This document shows, piece by piece, positions 43,761 through 54,985 of a stretch of 64,000 nucleotides of DNA (position 1 is the first letter of the stretch; every line of letters begins with the position of its first letter). Source of the DNA: Gibbula magus (taxonomy: Eukaryota > Mollusca > Gastropoda > Trochida > Trochidae); contig OW388303.1 in assembly GCA_936450465.1 (NCBI GenBank), positions 7,528,521 to 7,592,520 on the forward strand, given 5' to 3'. The notes beneath the pieces were generated by a model. That model was not told the DNA's origin. It did no database searches and was given only the letters and a program-made list of their open reading frames with translations. Position numbers and translations under genes: made by a program.

Positions 43761-44257
43761 CGTTACCTCTATTTGAAGAATGTCCAAAGGTATGAGTTGT
43801 CACAAGGATGGAAGTGCAGACGCTCTAGAGCTCTTCATAAATTATTATCATTGATTTATCTTGGGATTGCTTGTCAGTGATGAACTGCATTTAAAATATG
43901 AAGATTTCCATAACCTGATGAATGAATTAGGGGTTGATACCATGAAGCAACAGTAAGAAAAGGGAAGAAACTATTATTTTGGCGGAAGAAATTCCAATAC
44001 CTTGATCACAAGGTACTCCTTCCACTCCTGTTTGCATGAAATTTAACTGTATTCATATATTTTAAGCCAAATGCAGTAAAGAATGTAATCTATGGGTTTA
44101 ATAACATTATACACAACTAATTGTTCCTTTTCTGATATACGTTTAACAATGATTATTAAATATTGCGATAACAATTATCGTTAAATACAAATGTGGTAAG
44201 GTAACAATAAATTTGCTCATTTCAAGTAGTGGTTTCCTTTATATTTCATCTCGTTTA

Positions 44258-44545
44258 TTATGCCCCTGAATCAGAGATTCCGGGGGTATATTGTTTTTCA
44301 CCTGTCCGTCCGTCTGTCTGTGTGTTTGTCCACAAAAACTTTAACCTTGGCCATAACTTTGGTTTGCTCAGAGCTACTGCTTTCATACTTGGCATGTGCA
44401 TACCTTGTGATGAGACCTTTCAGATGAGGTCATCATATTTGACATTGTGACCTTGACCTTGCCGCAGTGGACAATATTCAGAAAACTTTAACCTTGGCCA
44501 TAACTTTGATACATCCGGGGGTATTTGTGTTTAACAAACACATCA
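44258..44545 (+). mobile_element. (GTCC)n-class dispersed element, short copy
   Basis: TATGCCCCTGAATCAGAGAT TCCGGGGGTATATTG forms a hairpin start, then GTCCGTCCGTCTGTCTG. The body has two copies of AACTTTAACCTTGGCCATAA CTTTG and TGACCTTGACCTTG, and the end repeats CCGGGGGTAT near 44517. Confidence 0.65.
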
Positions 44546-45277
44546 TGTTTTACTTTATATATTGACAATCAAGTGTGGTTGATGGGCTGAAGCTCTTTTA
44601 TTAAACAGAAAACGAATGGATGCTTTCAACTTACCTTCCTTTGTTTAAAAATGTCTTAATTTTCTTTTGCCATTACCCTCATCATTTTAAATAGCTTAAG
44701 GAAACTTTTGTGTTTTGGTTATGACAACTTTTGGAAATATTATGCCTTTCTGATCAAGTATAACACAGTTTAATATAATACAGTTTATACTTAACTGTGC
44801 AGGGAAACCATACTTTTTGTTCAAATCTTGAAATGGACTTGAGAAATTAGAATCGGAATGATTATCAATTGGTGTCATTCCAAATTTATCATTGTTACAA
44901 TGCTACCTTTGTTCTTGAAATCCTTAAGATCAGGTGGATATTACTTGGACAATGTACATTATATATATATCATATAAATAAAGTCCCTATATATATGTAT
45001 ACCTTCAAGTGTTCCATATAATATCATTAATTTGTTCTGGTATTTTCACACAGAATGAAGATGGGGCTTCTTCTTTGACTGTCTCAATGTTAAAGATTGT
45101 ATTGTGAAAGATATAAAGTCAAGGGGCATTAACAATGATTTTACCTACACTTTTTAGATTTGATATTTTCTTTCCCGTTTGCTTTGTATTATATAAATAT
45201 ATTTATACATAAATATCCCAAATTCAGCTCTCGCAGCATTAATATATTGTTGTAAGCTGCCAGTCTGATTAAAACTG

Positions 45278-45336
45278 GTTAAAATGATTAAAATTGGTTA
45301 AAATGATTAAAATTGGTTAAAATGATTAAAATATTG
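45278..45336. repeat. 19-bp tandem repeat
   Basis: AAATGATTAAAATTGGTTAA-type units repeat about three times near 45280-45330. Non-coding. Confidence 0.8.
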
Positions 45337-45392
45337 CTCCTATACGGGGTATTATCAGACCTTGTGGCAAGGAATCCCAGTTCATATCTAGG

Positions 45393-45519
45393 CATCCTCG
45401 GTTACCCATGGTTTTATATATGCTCCGTTAACTCTCCACTATATCACTCAAGGGAAATTTCATCAGAGAAATCTGTACTCAAATTACCTGCCCTTGGCCG
45501 GCGTGGGTTACCGAGGATG
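45393..45519. mobile_element. 127-bp deleted MITE with target duplication
   Basis: CATCCTCGGTTACCCATGG then TTTTATATATGCTCCG at the left; GGGTTACCGAGGATG at the right end. ATATCTAGG flanks both sides (45384-45392 and 45520-45528). Same family as 37403-37810 with the centre removed. The duplication is 8 or 9 bp because one base is ambiguous. Confidence 0.85.
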
Positions 45520-46214
45520 ATATCTAGGTAGATGCACTATTTTCCAAATTTTATTCCTCCAAACAGAGTCTATTTTAATCACAGACTGGGAAGCTGCTAA
45601 CATGAACATGATGTCTTGGTGCTTAGAGAACTTTACACATCTGAGTCTAGAATTTTATTTCAGAATGTTTTAACAAAAGGTTTCACTCTAAACATGGATG
45701 TATCTTCTGCTCTGCATCATAATATACTCATGTAAAATAAAGCTATATATACAATATCAATACGTCTTTGTTTTCCTTTCTGAAAGTTTTTGGGGAGAGG
45801 AATAGATTTGAATCCCACTAGTGACTTGATAACTTTCTGCTGCAGAGAATTGTTCTATATACAGTAAAGTTTTGGTGAAGATCTACCACACTTTTAAGTG
45901 TGCAATATCGCTGATTGAACAGATTCATGGATGCTGATAACAGGTTCCACATTAGATTGCATCAATGGTGTTGTCTGCTTTCGCCATGAAAATTAAAAAA
46001 AACGCTGCAACATAAATTTACTTATGAGTGTAAAACTGTATTAAATCACCTCGCTATGTTTGTGGAAAAGACTAAAAGCTGCTATTGTGTTACGCCAGAG
46101 CAAATGTGAACTGAAACTATTGTATTTAAGTGAAGTACAATGTACTGTAGCATTTCTATTGCAGTATTCAACGTATTATTACAGTAATAGGGTAGGGTCT
46201 ATATAGGTATATGT

Positions 46215-46660
46215 AAATAATAAATAATTATAATGAGGATACTTATATCGCGCTGAACTCCACAACACAAAGGGCCATGCTCAAAGCGCTACACACATTA
46301 TTACCCTGGTGTAAGGACCAACATCGTTCCTTTTTCATTCTCAACTCCCTTTGGAGTATGCAACCTGGGCTGCCAATTAAGGCGCTCGAAGGTTATCTGT
46401 CACATTGCCTGCACTTCCAAACCAGGTACTCAATTGTACTGCTGAGTGAACAGAGGCACAATTCGAATAAAGTCCCTTGCCCAAGGTGACACCACGAGCC
46501 CCTCAACTCATGTCTCAGTGTGGCAGGGAATCACCCTTCAAACTCTCAGTTTTCATTCAGCAATGAGGTGGGAAACCCATCCATCCAGCGAGCCACGCCC
46601 GTTGTTGCTGAACTTAACTGATAGCGGTCGACTGAGCTATGCACAGGACCACGTGTCTTT
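46215..46660 (+). mobile_element. Dispersed repeat, longest copy
   Basis: Contains ACTTATATCGCGCTGAACTC, AAGCGCTACACACATTATTA, AACCAGGTACTCAATTGTAC TGCTGAGTG, AAAGTCCCTTGCCCAAGGTG and ACTGAGCTATGCACAGG. Matching pieces are at 41295-41645, 35502-35592 (reversed) and 57985-58150. No protein is encoded; the class is not certain. Confidence 0.6.
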
Positions 46661-47796
46661 CAAACGCTGTTTCTATGCGATACATGCCCCTGTGGTAACA
46701 CCCATACCAAATTTGTTTGTAAAAAAAAAAGTTTCTTATGCGTATAGTTTTTTTCAAGGACTGAATAACCTTAAATCGGAGCGCCACCTGATCATGCGAC
46801 ACTCATGTTTCATGAAGGTGAAGGGAGACTTCTGTTTTACAAGAAGTGGCAGGAAGTAAGATCAATCATTGCTTGATATGCACAAATTAGAGGACAAATT
46901 CATCATCAATACACCGAGCTGTCCACAGGAGCAGAATTCTGGATTAATCCTCTTGTAATTATTTCCATCTTCTGTTAGCCAGGTCCAGTCTCTGCATCTG
47001 TAAGTGGATCTGCAAGCTTCTGTCCCTGCTGCACCTTTTTAAAACAGGGCGTCTAGTGCCTCCTTTATGTTTAACATAGTTGATATGCACAAGATATTTC
47101 AGTGCAATGTCACAAACCTCATCAAGTGTCAATGGAGTGGCACAGCCATAAGTCAAGATCTATATATTCAATATTCTTTATGTTAAAGAAATTACAAGAT
47201 AATCATTAAAATAACTTAAAAGAAACAAACAGAGGTGAAGTGATGCGTTTATTCTAAATGTGCTAATGAATTTTTACAGTGAGGTAAGGTAACTACTGAA
47301 TGAAAAGTTTGTATCTTTCAAAACCAAAATATATTTTTTAAATGTTATGTTCTATTGATTTTAATCTTGGAAAAGTGTATGAAATAAAAGTGAAAATATA
47401 TTAAAAACATTGAACATAAGGAAATGCATAAAACAATTCAAAGAGAACTCTGTATAACTCCCAAGTTAAAATAAACATCTTTACTTTTGGAAGTGGGGGT
47501 AAATTCATAAAAGAATTTATGTCAACACAAAATTATTGAAAATAATGCTAGAAAAATGTTAGCATTAAAAGTGGGAATATTTTTCCTTCGTCAATAAACA
47601 TAAGGAGAGAAAATGATGCAAGAGGTTTTTAATCATATCACTAACATTTAAGAATGATTTCAATTTTCATTCCAAAAAAAAAAAGTATTTCTTATACAAA
47701 GAGAAAATGGTGCTAGAAAGTTTGTATTTTATGTATAAAACATGCAAAAACACATATGAAAAGAAAATTGTCCATTATCATACAAGAGTTGAGGAA

Positions 47797-48315
47797 TCAC
47801 CATGACTCCTGATCCTTGGGCATGTTCTGTAGCAAGCCCTGTATGCGACCCAGCACAATCTCATTAGTACTTCTGCAGCTCTCTGCTGTGTACGGGGGCT
47901 CAATAACCAGAACATCCGCAATTGTCAAAACCTCACCATCAACAGTCACTGGCATACGATTCTTATCAAGCCAGGACTTCAAAACAAGTTGTCTTTTCTT
48001 TCTTTCTTCCGCGGTGAGTGCTAAAACCTCCTCTGGTCGAAAGAGGTTGTCAAGTTGGGTTTTGTAGATATCAGTGTTGTTATTAATGACGACCATTTTG
48101 GATACAGAAGCACCTTTGATTATTTGAAATCCAGTGTTGATTTCATCATCAAACTGTGCAAGTACAACTGTCTCTGAAACCGGGTCGATGGTATATACCC
48201 ATCCAGTATGTTCTGCCGAATCTTCTGTATACACAGTCACCTGCTTATAAACATACTGCACCCAATCCTCTGGGTCTTTCTTGAAAATGATATGATTTTC
48301 ATTTTCACCTTCCAT
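47797..48315 (-). CDS. GEMIN6: Gem-associated protein 6 (Gemin6), SMN complex subunit
   Basis: One uninterrupted 172-codon frame (human Gemin6 is 167 residues). Gemin6 forms an Sm-fold heterodimer with Gemin7 within the SMN complex, which assembles Sm cores on spliceosomal snRNAs in the cytoplasm. The N-terminal Sm-like half shows DPEDWVQYVYKQVTVY, then GWVYTIDPVSETVVLAQF; the conserved C-terminal half shows RKKRQLVLKSWLDKNRMPVT, VLVIEPPYTAESC and STNEIVLGRIQGLL, all collinear with the vertebrate protein. An in-frame TGA lies just before the ATG (CTGAATCGCAATGG), fixing the start; the context has G at -3 and +4. It is convergent with MAEA and tandem with MED9, whose stop is about 490 bp upstream. 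Confidence 0.93.
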   Translation of the reverse strand: MEGENENHIIFKKDPEDWVQYVYKQVTVYTEDSAEHTGWVYTIDPVSETVVLAQFDDEINTGFQIIKGASVSKMVVINNNTDIYKTQLDNLFRPEEVLALTAEERKKRQLVLKSWLDKNRMPVTVDGEVLTIADVLVIEPPYTAESCRSTNEIVLGRIQGLLQNMPKDQESW

Positions 48316-48659
48316 TGCGATTCAGCTAATATCAACCTATTGGGACACTTGTAATATTTTTGCTCTGAAATTTAATGAAAGCTTAAATGAAAGAAGTGTC
48401 AAGGAATAGTTTATATATTCAATCATTCAGCCAAACAGTGAGTTAGTTCTTTATGACAAACTTTTGGGATACTGAAATAAGATGAAGTATCTGAGGCTGT
48501 CAACTTTAGTCAAGATGAAATGAGTTTCACTTTCAAGTCTTGCTTACTTTCCCCTCACTTTCAACACAAACCTCTATTTTGGCTAACCACTCTCAGAGAT
48601 GATAATGTTGAGATTGGTAAATTCCTGCATGTATTCAGTATTTTGATACTTTATGAAAG

Positions 48660-48840
48660 TTGCTAAGAGGTTCACATGAAAGAAATGTCTCATTGGCCAA
48701 TGAGTCTTGTTTATCCCAACTAAGGTACTATCCGACAAGATCAAAGGTGTTTAAAGGAAATGTCTTGTTGGTTATTTGAGTTTTGTGTATTTATCACAGA
48801 GGTACTATCTGACAAGATCAAATGTGTTGAGATCTTTATA
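48660..48840. repeat. Local duplication of the MED9 3' coding end
   Basis: GGTACTATCTGACAAGATCA AATGTGTT, the last codons and stop of MED9 on the minus strand, recurs as GGTACTATCCGACAAGATCA AAGGTGTT about 78 bp downstream of the gene (48723-48750). Flanking ATGTCTCATTGG/ATGTCTTGTTGG also matches, so a segment of ~80 bp was duplicated in tandem. Confidence 0.7.
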
Positions 48841-49553
48841 TTTCTGCAGCAGTTCTGTCTTCAGTATGAGTTGTTTCCTGAGAATGTCGATCCTCTTCAA
48901 CTGGTCCTCCTTGTTGGTCTGTATACCGGAGAGCTTGTCCACACACTCCCGCGCCTTCTGCAGTTGGTTCCTCAGATCAGTCATCTTCTGATTCACATCA
49001 TGGGAGTCCTTTTCTATGCTGGAGCAAAGGAAACAAATTATTATTATACACTAATGGAAAAACAAAAGCTAAAATTGTCCAAAATAAATGTATGTTTTGA
49101 TATTTAAATTGCCATTTTCTCTAGAAAATATATTAGTGTCGGTTGTAGCCAGTTTTTGGCGACTTTAATTAGGTAGAGATGGCAGCCTAGGTTAGAGGGT
49201 ACTGGTATATACATATACATATTTTACTTTATTCGTATAAATGACATATTTGTATGAAACAACAATTATTTTAAAATTGCTTTACTCAAATATTTGCAAA
49301 CATAAATAACAACAACACGAACCTTACAGAGACTTAACAATTTTAAAAACGAATGTACCTTCAGGCCTAGTTATAAATGAGCTAAAAATGGAAAACTCAA
49401 GCTCAACATCACTCATCTTTTTAAAGTGCAAGTCCTTATTATAGTAACTAAATGCATTGCAATAAGATGAAAATTCATATTAACAGACCCTCTAATAACA
49501 TCATAGATTGCAGGAAGCAAATTCATTTCATTTTCGGCATAACTTGCTGCCAT
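48805..49553 (-). CDS. MED9: Mediator of RNA polymerase II transcription subunit 9
   Basis: Two exons, 49553-49489 and 49018-48805, join to 92 codons. MED9 is a small subunit of the middle module of Mediator, the coactivator linking transcription factors to RNA polymerase II. Exon one gives MAASYAENEMNLLPAIYDVI, matching the vertebrate block around NYSFLPLVHNIIK; exon two gives IEKDSHDVNQKMTDLRNQL and a helical coiled-coil end ELLQKYKDLNTFDL, matching KNELLQKYKSLCMFEI. Residue spacing across the junction equals human MED9 exactly. The donor is weak (GG|GTCTGT), the acceptor good (CTCCAG). The protein lacks the long Pro/Gln-rich N-terminus of mammals (146 aa); an alternative upstream ATG at 49580 would add nine residues. 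The chosen ATG has a good context. Confidence 0.87.
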
Positions 49554-50213
49554 TGTTTTGTGAAGAGAGCGTACGAGCATCAAACGTTCGCCATGCCACT
49601 TCTGGATTGTCTCCCTTCTTTCACTTCCGCTCTTATAATCCGGAAAAGTCTTTCCTGTAACCGGACAGAATATAGATGTATTTAACACTTCAATGGAGAA
49701 CGGCTATATTTAACATATTATTCTAATCAGACATAAAATGTCAATAACTAAGATATTGACATTATATTATAAGTATTGTATTATATTTATTTTTAAACCC
49801 GTATCAAAAACGTTGAGAAAACAATAACGGAGATGGAATCCAAATAAGGAATGGGGACTTTATCTACTGACACTTTTTATAATGTCTTTCAAGTATAAGA
49901 ACTTAAATTTATAATTATTCCGATTTTAAAGACATTATAGAGTTGCATGCACCTGATGAAGTGAATGATTTATCTTTGCAGTTAATTGCAGTTGTTTTCT
50001 GTATATTGAAATGATAAACTAACTCAAAATATAGTATGCGTCAGTCATAAAACTCTTGATTTTGACATAAAGTATCTAAAAAGTTCAAACAAATGGTATG
50101 AGCACTTTAAAAAAAACCCATTAACATATCACATACAAATGTAGATATTAGTATATATAAATATGTTTAATTAAATGCTACTTAGATGAAAATGGTGTGG
50201 ATCATGTGCTCAC

Positions 50214-50384
50214 AGGAACTCGATATTATTTAAAACGTACTACGGAGATAAAACGTAAATATAAAACGTAGGCCAAAAAAACCTTCACCCTATATTACAG
50301 TACAGAGTATGTAATATAGGGCGTATTTTTTTACCTACGTTTTATTTACGTTTTATCTACGTTTAATTACAATATCGAGTTCCT
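50214..50384. mobile_element. 171-bp near-perfect fold-back element
   Basis: AGGAACTCGATATTATTTAA AACGTACT...GGAGATAAAACGTAAATAAAACGTAGG on the left is mirrored on the right through CCTACGTTTTATTTACG and AATATCGAGTTCCT. The centre holds a second palindrome CCCTATATTACA...TGTAATATAGGG. No clear target duplication. Coding capacity none. Confidence 0.8.
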
Positions 50385-52229
50385 ATACATGTGCCGTAGG
50401 TCTATACACAACCTTGCCCGGTCTCTATATCTTACTTTACAGCTTTTAATTTGTCGTGTCAGAACTGGAAAAGTTGTGTCTTCGAGGGTTAAAGCTGTTT
50501 ATGATTATTACATTCTGCGATTATCATGGACACACGACTTAATTAGTTTAGTAACTTTAGGGTTGTCATATTTTCCTGGCTGACGTCTACATCTGAAACC
50601 ATAAACATAACACACTAATCGTTACCTATTTCTATTTTGAAGCTTCTCTGGCTAAAGTGAGAAACATGGACATGTGCTTGGTTCTACACTTATACTATTA
50701 ATGGACGATTAGGCCTAAATCATCAAAATGCAAAATACCACAGTTTCTCCAACAAACACCGGATGTGCCATATACCTAGCCTAGAATTTGCAAACGAAAT
50801 ACCAATGGATGATATATATGTTAATTTTGGTGATGCTGTTTCTGACGCTAATTCTCCAGTAATATATACATAGACTGGACTGGAGTCTCCCTCTAGTTTC
50901 GTGTCCTGAACAAACACACCCATCCTCATGTCTTCTTATTACATGTGCATCTTCCATTGATTCATTAAACCAAAATGGATATAAAACGTCTCGAAAAAAA
51001 TTGAAAAAAGATAGTTTCGAAATAATTAGCAGGATGTTTTCACCAAACTATTTAAATAATATAGTACGTTTGCGGCGCAAACTAGTTATCAAGTCTATAA
51101 ATGAAACTGAAACTTACGATGAGCTACTCGATTCTCTGTAAAACATGATATGTCTAGACATCACACAACTCATAATACTTTTGGTGTAGATATATTGTAT
51201 TATATATTTATATCCACAATTTAAAGATATTTTACAGAACAAATCAACTTAAGGGTAAATTTTCAAAATGTTGTGAACTCTGCGAAAGATAGTGAAATGA
51301 TTACGACTGCCACATATAAATTTTCTTTGTTAACTATACATGTACAACAGAAATCAATTCTTCTCAAAACTCATAAATCTTTTTAAAGTTATTGTTTATG
51401 TCCAAATAAAATTATTATCGAACGAACTGTTGACTCTCTTTTCTGGAGGTGAAATACCAGTAACCAACCACATGGACAAAATGTAGATGTATGATACTTC
51501 TCATCTGTAAATATCTGTATTCTATGCGCCCCTCACTGAACTGTACATTTCAGATCTTTTCCTATTGTATTTCTCTACCTGTATGATTATGTTGTTGTGA
51601 CATTGTTGTTGTAAATATTTAATGTATTTATTTGTAATGATCTTCGGATCGCAATCTGGAGGAACTAAAGAGATTCATTCATTATGACACCGTTTCCAAA
51701 ACTGGCGCAAGCTAAAGGCGCCACATGGGAATACAGACAAAAACAATAATATACAAATATATACTCTGAAATTGGGAGATTAAAAAGCATATTGGAAGAT
51801 GTGGGTTTTGAGATTTATTTTGAAGACATCAAAGGATGGATCAAGTTTGATTCCAACAGACAGAGAGTGTCACAGTGTTGTGCTGCACCTTAGAAGCATC
51901 GTTGGTTGGGTGTGGTGAGGTTGACAGTTGGTGGACCAAGGCGTTTCTGGTTCTGGGATCTTAATGTTTTTGCAGGACTGTACACTGTTTACAGACTGGA
52001 TAAGTATTCGAGACTTTAGTTGTGCAGAGATTTTGAAAACCGAATTTTGAAGTCATTCGGTACTTTATGGGAAGCCAGTGTAGTTGTTATAGTATGTATA
52101 CATATTTTATATCAACAGTTTTTGTTTTAAGGTTGGTGATGCTAGCTGCTGGTTCTGTATTTTCTGCAATTTCTTAAGTTGAAAGTGAGGAAATCCGAAC
52201 AAAAGGTTCTCACAATAATATAAACGTGA

Positions 52230-52605
52230 CAAACTAGATGCCCGGCAAGAGTTATGACTGTTTATACTGGTAAGCTAAAAAGGTTTATACTGAAGGGTTG
52301 TAGTCGATCACACCATAGGTCCGGGTTCGAATCCTGGTGGAGACACCACAAATGTGGAACCTGCAGCTGGGTCTCATACTGTGTTGTGTGCCTGAGCAAG
52401 GCACTTCGTCCACACTGCACTAGTTCCACTCCACTGTTCAAATGGGTAACTCAACACGGGATGTATAATGAGAATTGCGGTATCAAAAATATTCCTTCAG
52501 TGTAATATTACAAAATGTACGTTTTAGCACGCTCATGCATGGAAATAGCGCTCTACAAATGTACACTTATAATCATTATGAATAAAAAAATAATAATAAA
52601 ATGTG
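52230..52605 (+). mobile_element. tRNA-derived SINE
   Basis: A B-box-like GGGTTCGAATCCTGG lies at 52323-52337, preceded by a degenerate head. The body holds TGCCTGAGCAAGGCACTTCG TCC and the 3' end carries GCGCTCTACAAATGTACAC followed by an AATAATAATAA-type tail, the arrangement of tRNA-derived SINEs. The tail motif recurs at 61935-62020. Confidence 0.65.
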
Positions 52606-54888
52606 AAACAAAAGAAAACGTAATGACGAACACATTTTTTGAACAGGAAATAAAGAAATGTTGCATAACCTCACACAATTCCCTATCAGTTCTGTTTTTT
52701 TTATTGATTCTTAAAAATGAAAAAATGTATAATGACGAACAATAAATGTTTTATCTGACATTAGTAAATATCATGTCAATTAACCGCAAACAACGACAAC
52801 CTATTTTTCTCTCAGAAGAGAGGCCTAGATATTAAGCTTCAGCCTTGTCATTTAGTTTTTTGTTTACTGCTTCTTTGAAAGATCCATAATGCATTGCAAT
52901 TGGATATGCACGACTTCCTGTTTCTCGGTTCCCATTTAGAAATGTAAGTTAATATATTCACCCCATGCACGCTATTACATGTGATTATTGAGGAAGCTGT
53001 TTTACCGAACCGTTGAACGTTGAAAATGTAAAGATCGTGACTATATGGTATTATCAATCCGAAAATCAATACGCATATAAAGCTTTTTGAAATATCAAAA
53101 CATAAGTAGGATAAGGAGATTCGATGAAGGTGATACGATTAATATGTATTTTAAGATAACATTTAACAGTTTCCTATAAAATATATATATTTGATATTAA
53201 GTATTGTAATGAATACGATGGTTGTATTCTGTGGGTGAGATGAGGAATTGTTTCGTAATGTAATTCCCTAATTCATAGTGCACCACAAGCCCGTATACAC
53301 TTTTTGTTGCATTCCATATGGTAAGACAAACCTGTGTAATATACATGATATGTGCACTGATGTAAATATCACATCACTCGCAAGTGTTTATCACCGATTG
53401 GTTCATTCCATAAAATGTTGTGACAGAACAAACCTGTGTTTATTTTATTTTATAATATGTATGTACGCATACATGATTATTACTTATAATTCAAACAATT
53501 TGAATTAACTAGATACGATATTATACAGAATTATTATTATTACAGAATACGATGTATTCTAAATATATATTTGTGTAAATATTTTTTTTACAAGTTTTAC
53601 AAAGGGGTCCTTGAAACATAATGAAATAACGATCAAGAAGAATTTGTTTTATTTCTTTGTGTATAAATAATTGACTGATCAAAAGAATACAATTTATCAC
53701 AGAAAGCATAAACTTCAAATAATACTGGTCTGGTGGTAGCAATATTGAAACACTATTACGTCAATAAATTAACATGTCCACACTTGGTTCTACACTTTGG
53801 CATCAACACAATATTAAAATGTGATACGTATGTAATAGATTACTTAGTCAGCACAGACTATGGCTTGTACATTAGCGATATTGTTATGACATAGTAAGAT
53901 GGAATTGATTTTAGAATACTATAACAGTACAATTTTCCCCCATGGATATTTTAGAGCACTTCAACACTTGTTGTATCGACCTTCATATAGCAAAGGCAAT
54001 TCTCTGACAAATTGAATTTACACTAATTTTGTATAAGACAGATGGCTATACCATCAGATATTTATTAGGATTACACCACCCGGACGCAGCTGCACAAAGC
54101 TCGCTAAGCAAACAAGATATACATAAGCTTTGGATTATCTCGATCAGCGCTAAGAGAGTTTCGAATCTAGGACCTAGACTTTAACGTTGTTAAGACCTAT
54201 GGTTGATGGTGTGAAGAAGAGCAAACAATGAATGCCACGACCATGTTGCTATTTTCCTTAAAATTGAATATCCTCCTTATTAATGATTGTTTATTGGATT
54301 GATAATTGGCCTTGATTTGAGAAAATGTCTAATGTTTTAACGAAAACTTTTTTCGAAACGGTACCCTAAACAGGTTTCGAAATCAATCAAGACCAAACTA
54401 ACATTGAATGCGATAACGTCACTTCAGCTAAGAGATTATTGGAGCTTGTTTGTGTGAAAATAGACTATAAACACTAAAAGAGCTTTGAAAACTCTAGGTC
54501 ACGAAGTTACACGAACTGCATAAAACTCCATGATTCCATTGAAGACGGAAACAATGAGTTCTCCGTCGAAATTGAAATCATCAAAAAATGTTGCTGAAGG
54601 AAAGAAGAACTTTATAAAGTACAAGCATAGACAATAATGAACTCGACACCATTCGTTAAATTTCAAGATTAGCTTGAGCAGAGTGACTTTACGTTTACAA
54701 ATAGTCCTAACAGTATTTCTGTTAAAGTGACAGTGTGTAACAATATTCAACGTTTACAGATGGCAGAATACCATCATAATATGACATATTCAAATGATAA
54801 CAAAAATATATTTCAACCAACCAAACAGTGATTGCATGTAGGCCTATAAATATATCTGAAATGAAACAACGTATATACTAAAACTGGG

Positions 54889-54972
54889 TCGCGTTTCACA
54901 AAGCAATCCTAACGTTAAGAACAGATTAATTTGACCGTAACGCTAAGTTTACTTAGTGAAACGACACCACTG
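54889..54972. mobile_element. Short fold-back fragment, TTTCACAAAGC family
   Basis: CGCGTTTCACAAAGCAATCC TAACGTTAAG ... AACGCTAAGTTTACTTAGTGAAACG. Resembles the fold-backs at 18398-18510. It sits immediately downstream of the stop of the gene at 54986 (minus strand), so its transcript may include it. Confidence 0.55.
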
Positions 54973-54985
54973 ATTGCTTCTGATA

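Larger units (their letters stand above)
42451..47790 (+). other. MAEA 3' UTR and MAEA-Gemin6 intergenic region
   Basis: The MAEA transcript runs into this region; AATAAA occurs near 44210 and 44980 but the real end cannot be fixed. The interval holds the inverted repeat at 43619-43760, the element at 44258-44545, the MITE at 45393-45519 and the repeat at 46215-46660. No protein-coding gene is supported. Confidence 0.5.
49560..54980. other. Intergenic region, no gene recognised
   Basis: Contains the palindromic element at 50214-50384 and a SINE at 52230-52600. Short open frames, including one of 68 codons at 50929-50723 (-), lack splice or homology support. AT-rich throughout. Confidence 0.4.

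Noticed and set aside
46446..46859. 137-codon plus-strand open frame
   Set aside because: Lies within a dispersed repeat also present at 35502, 41295 and 57985, so it is not a gene.
50723..50929. 68-codon minus-strand open frame starting MRMGVFVQDTK
   Set aside because: No flanking splice sites of the right phase and no family recognised.
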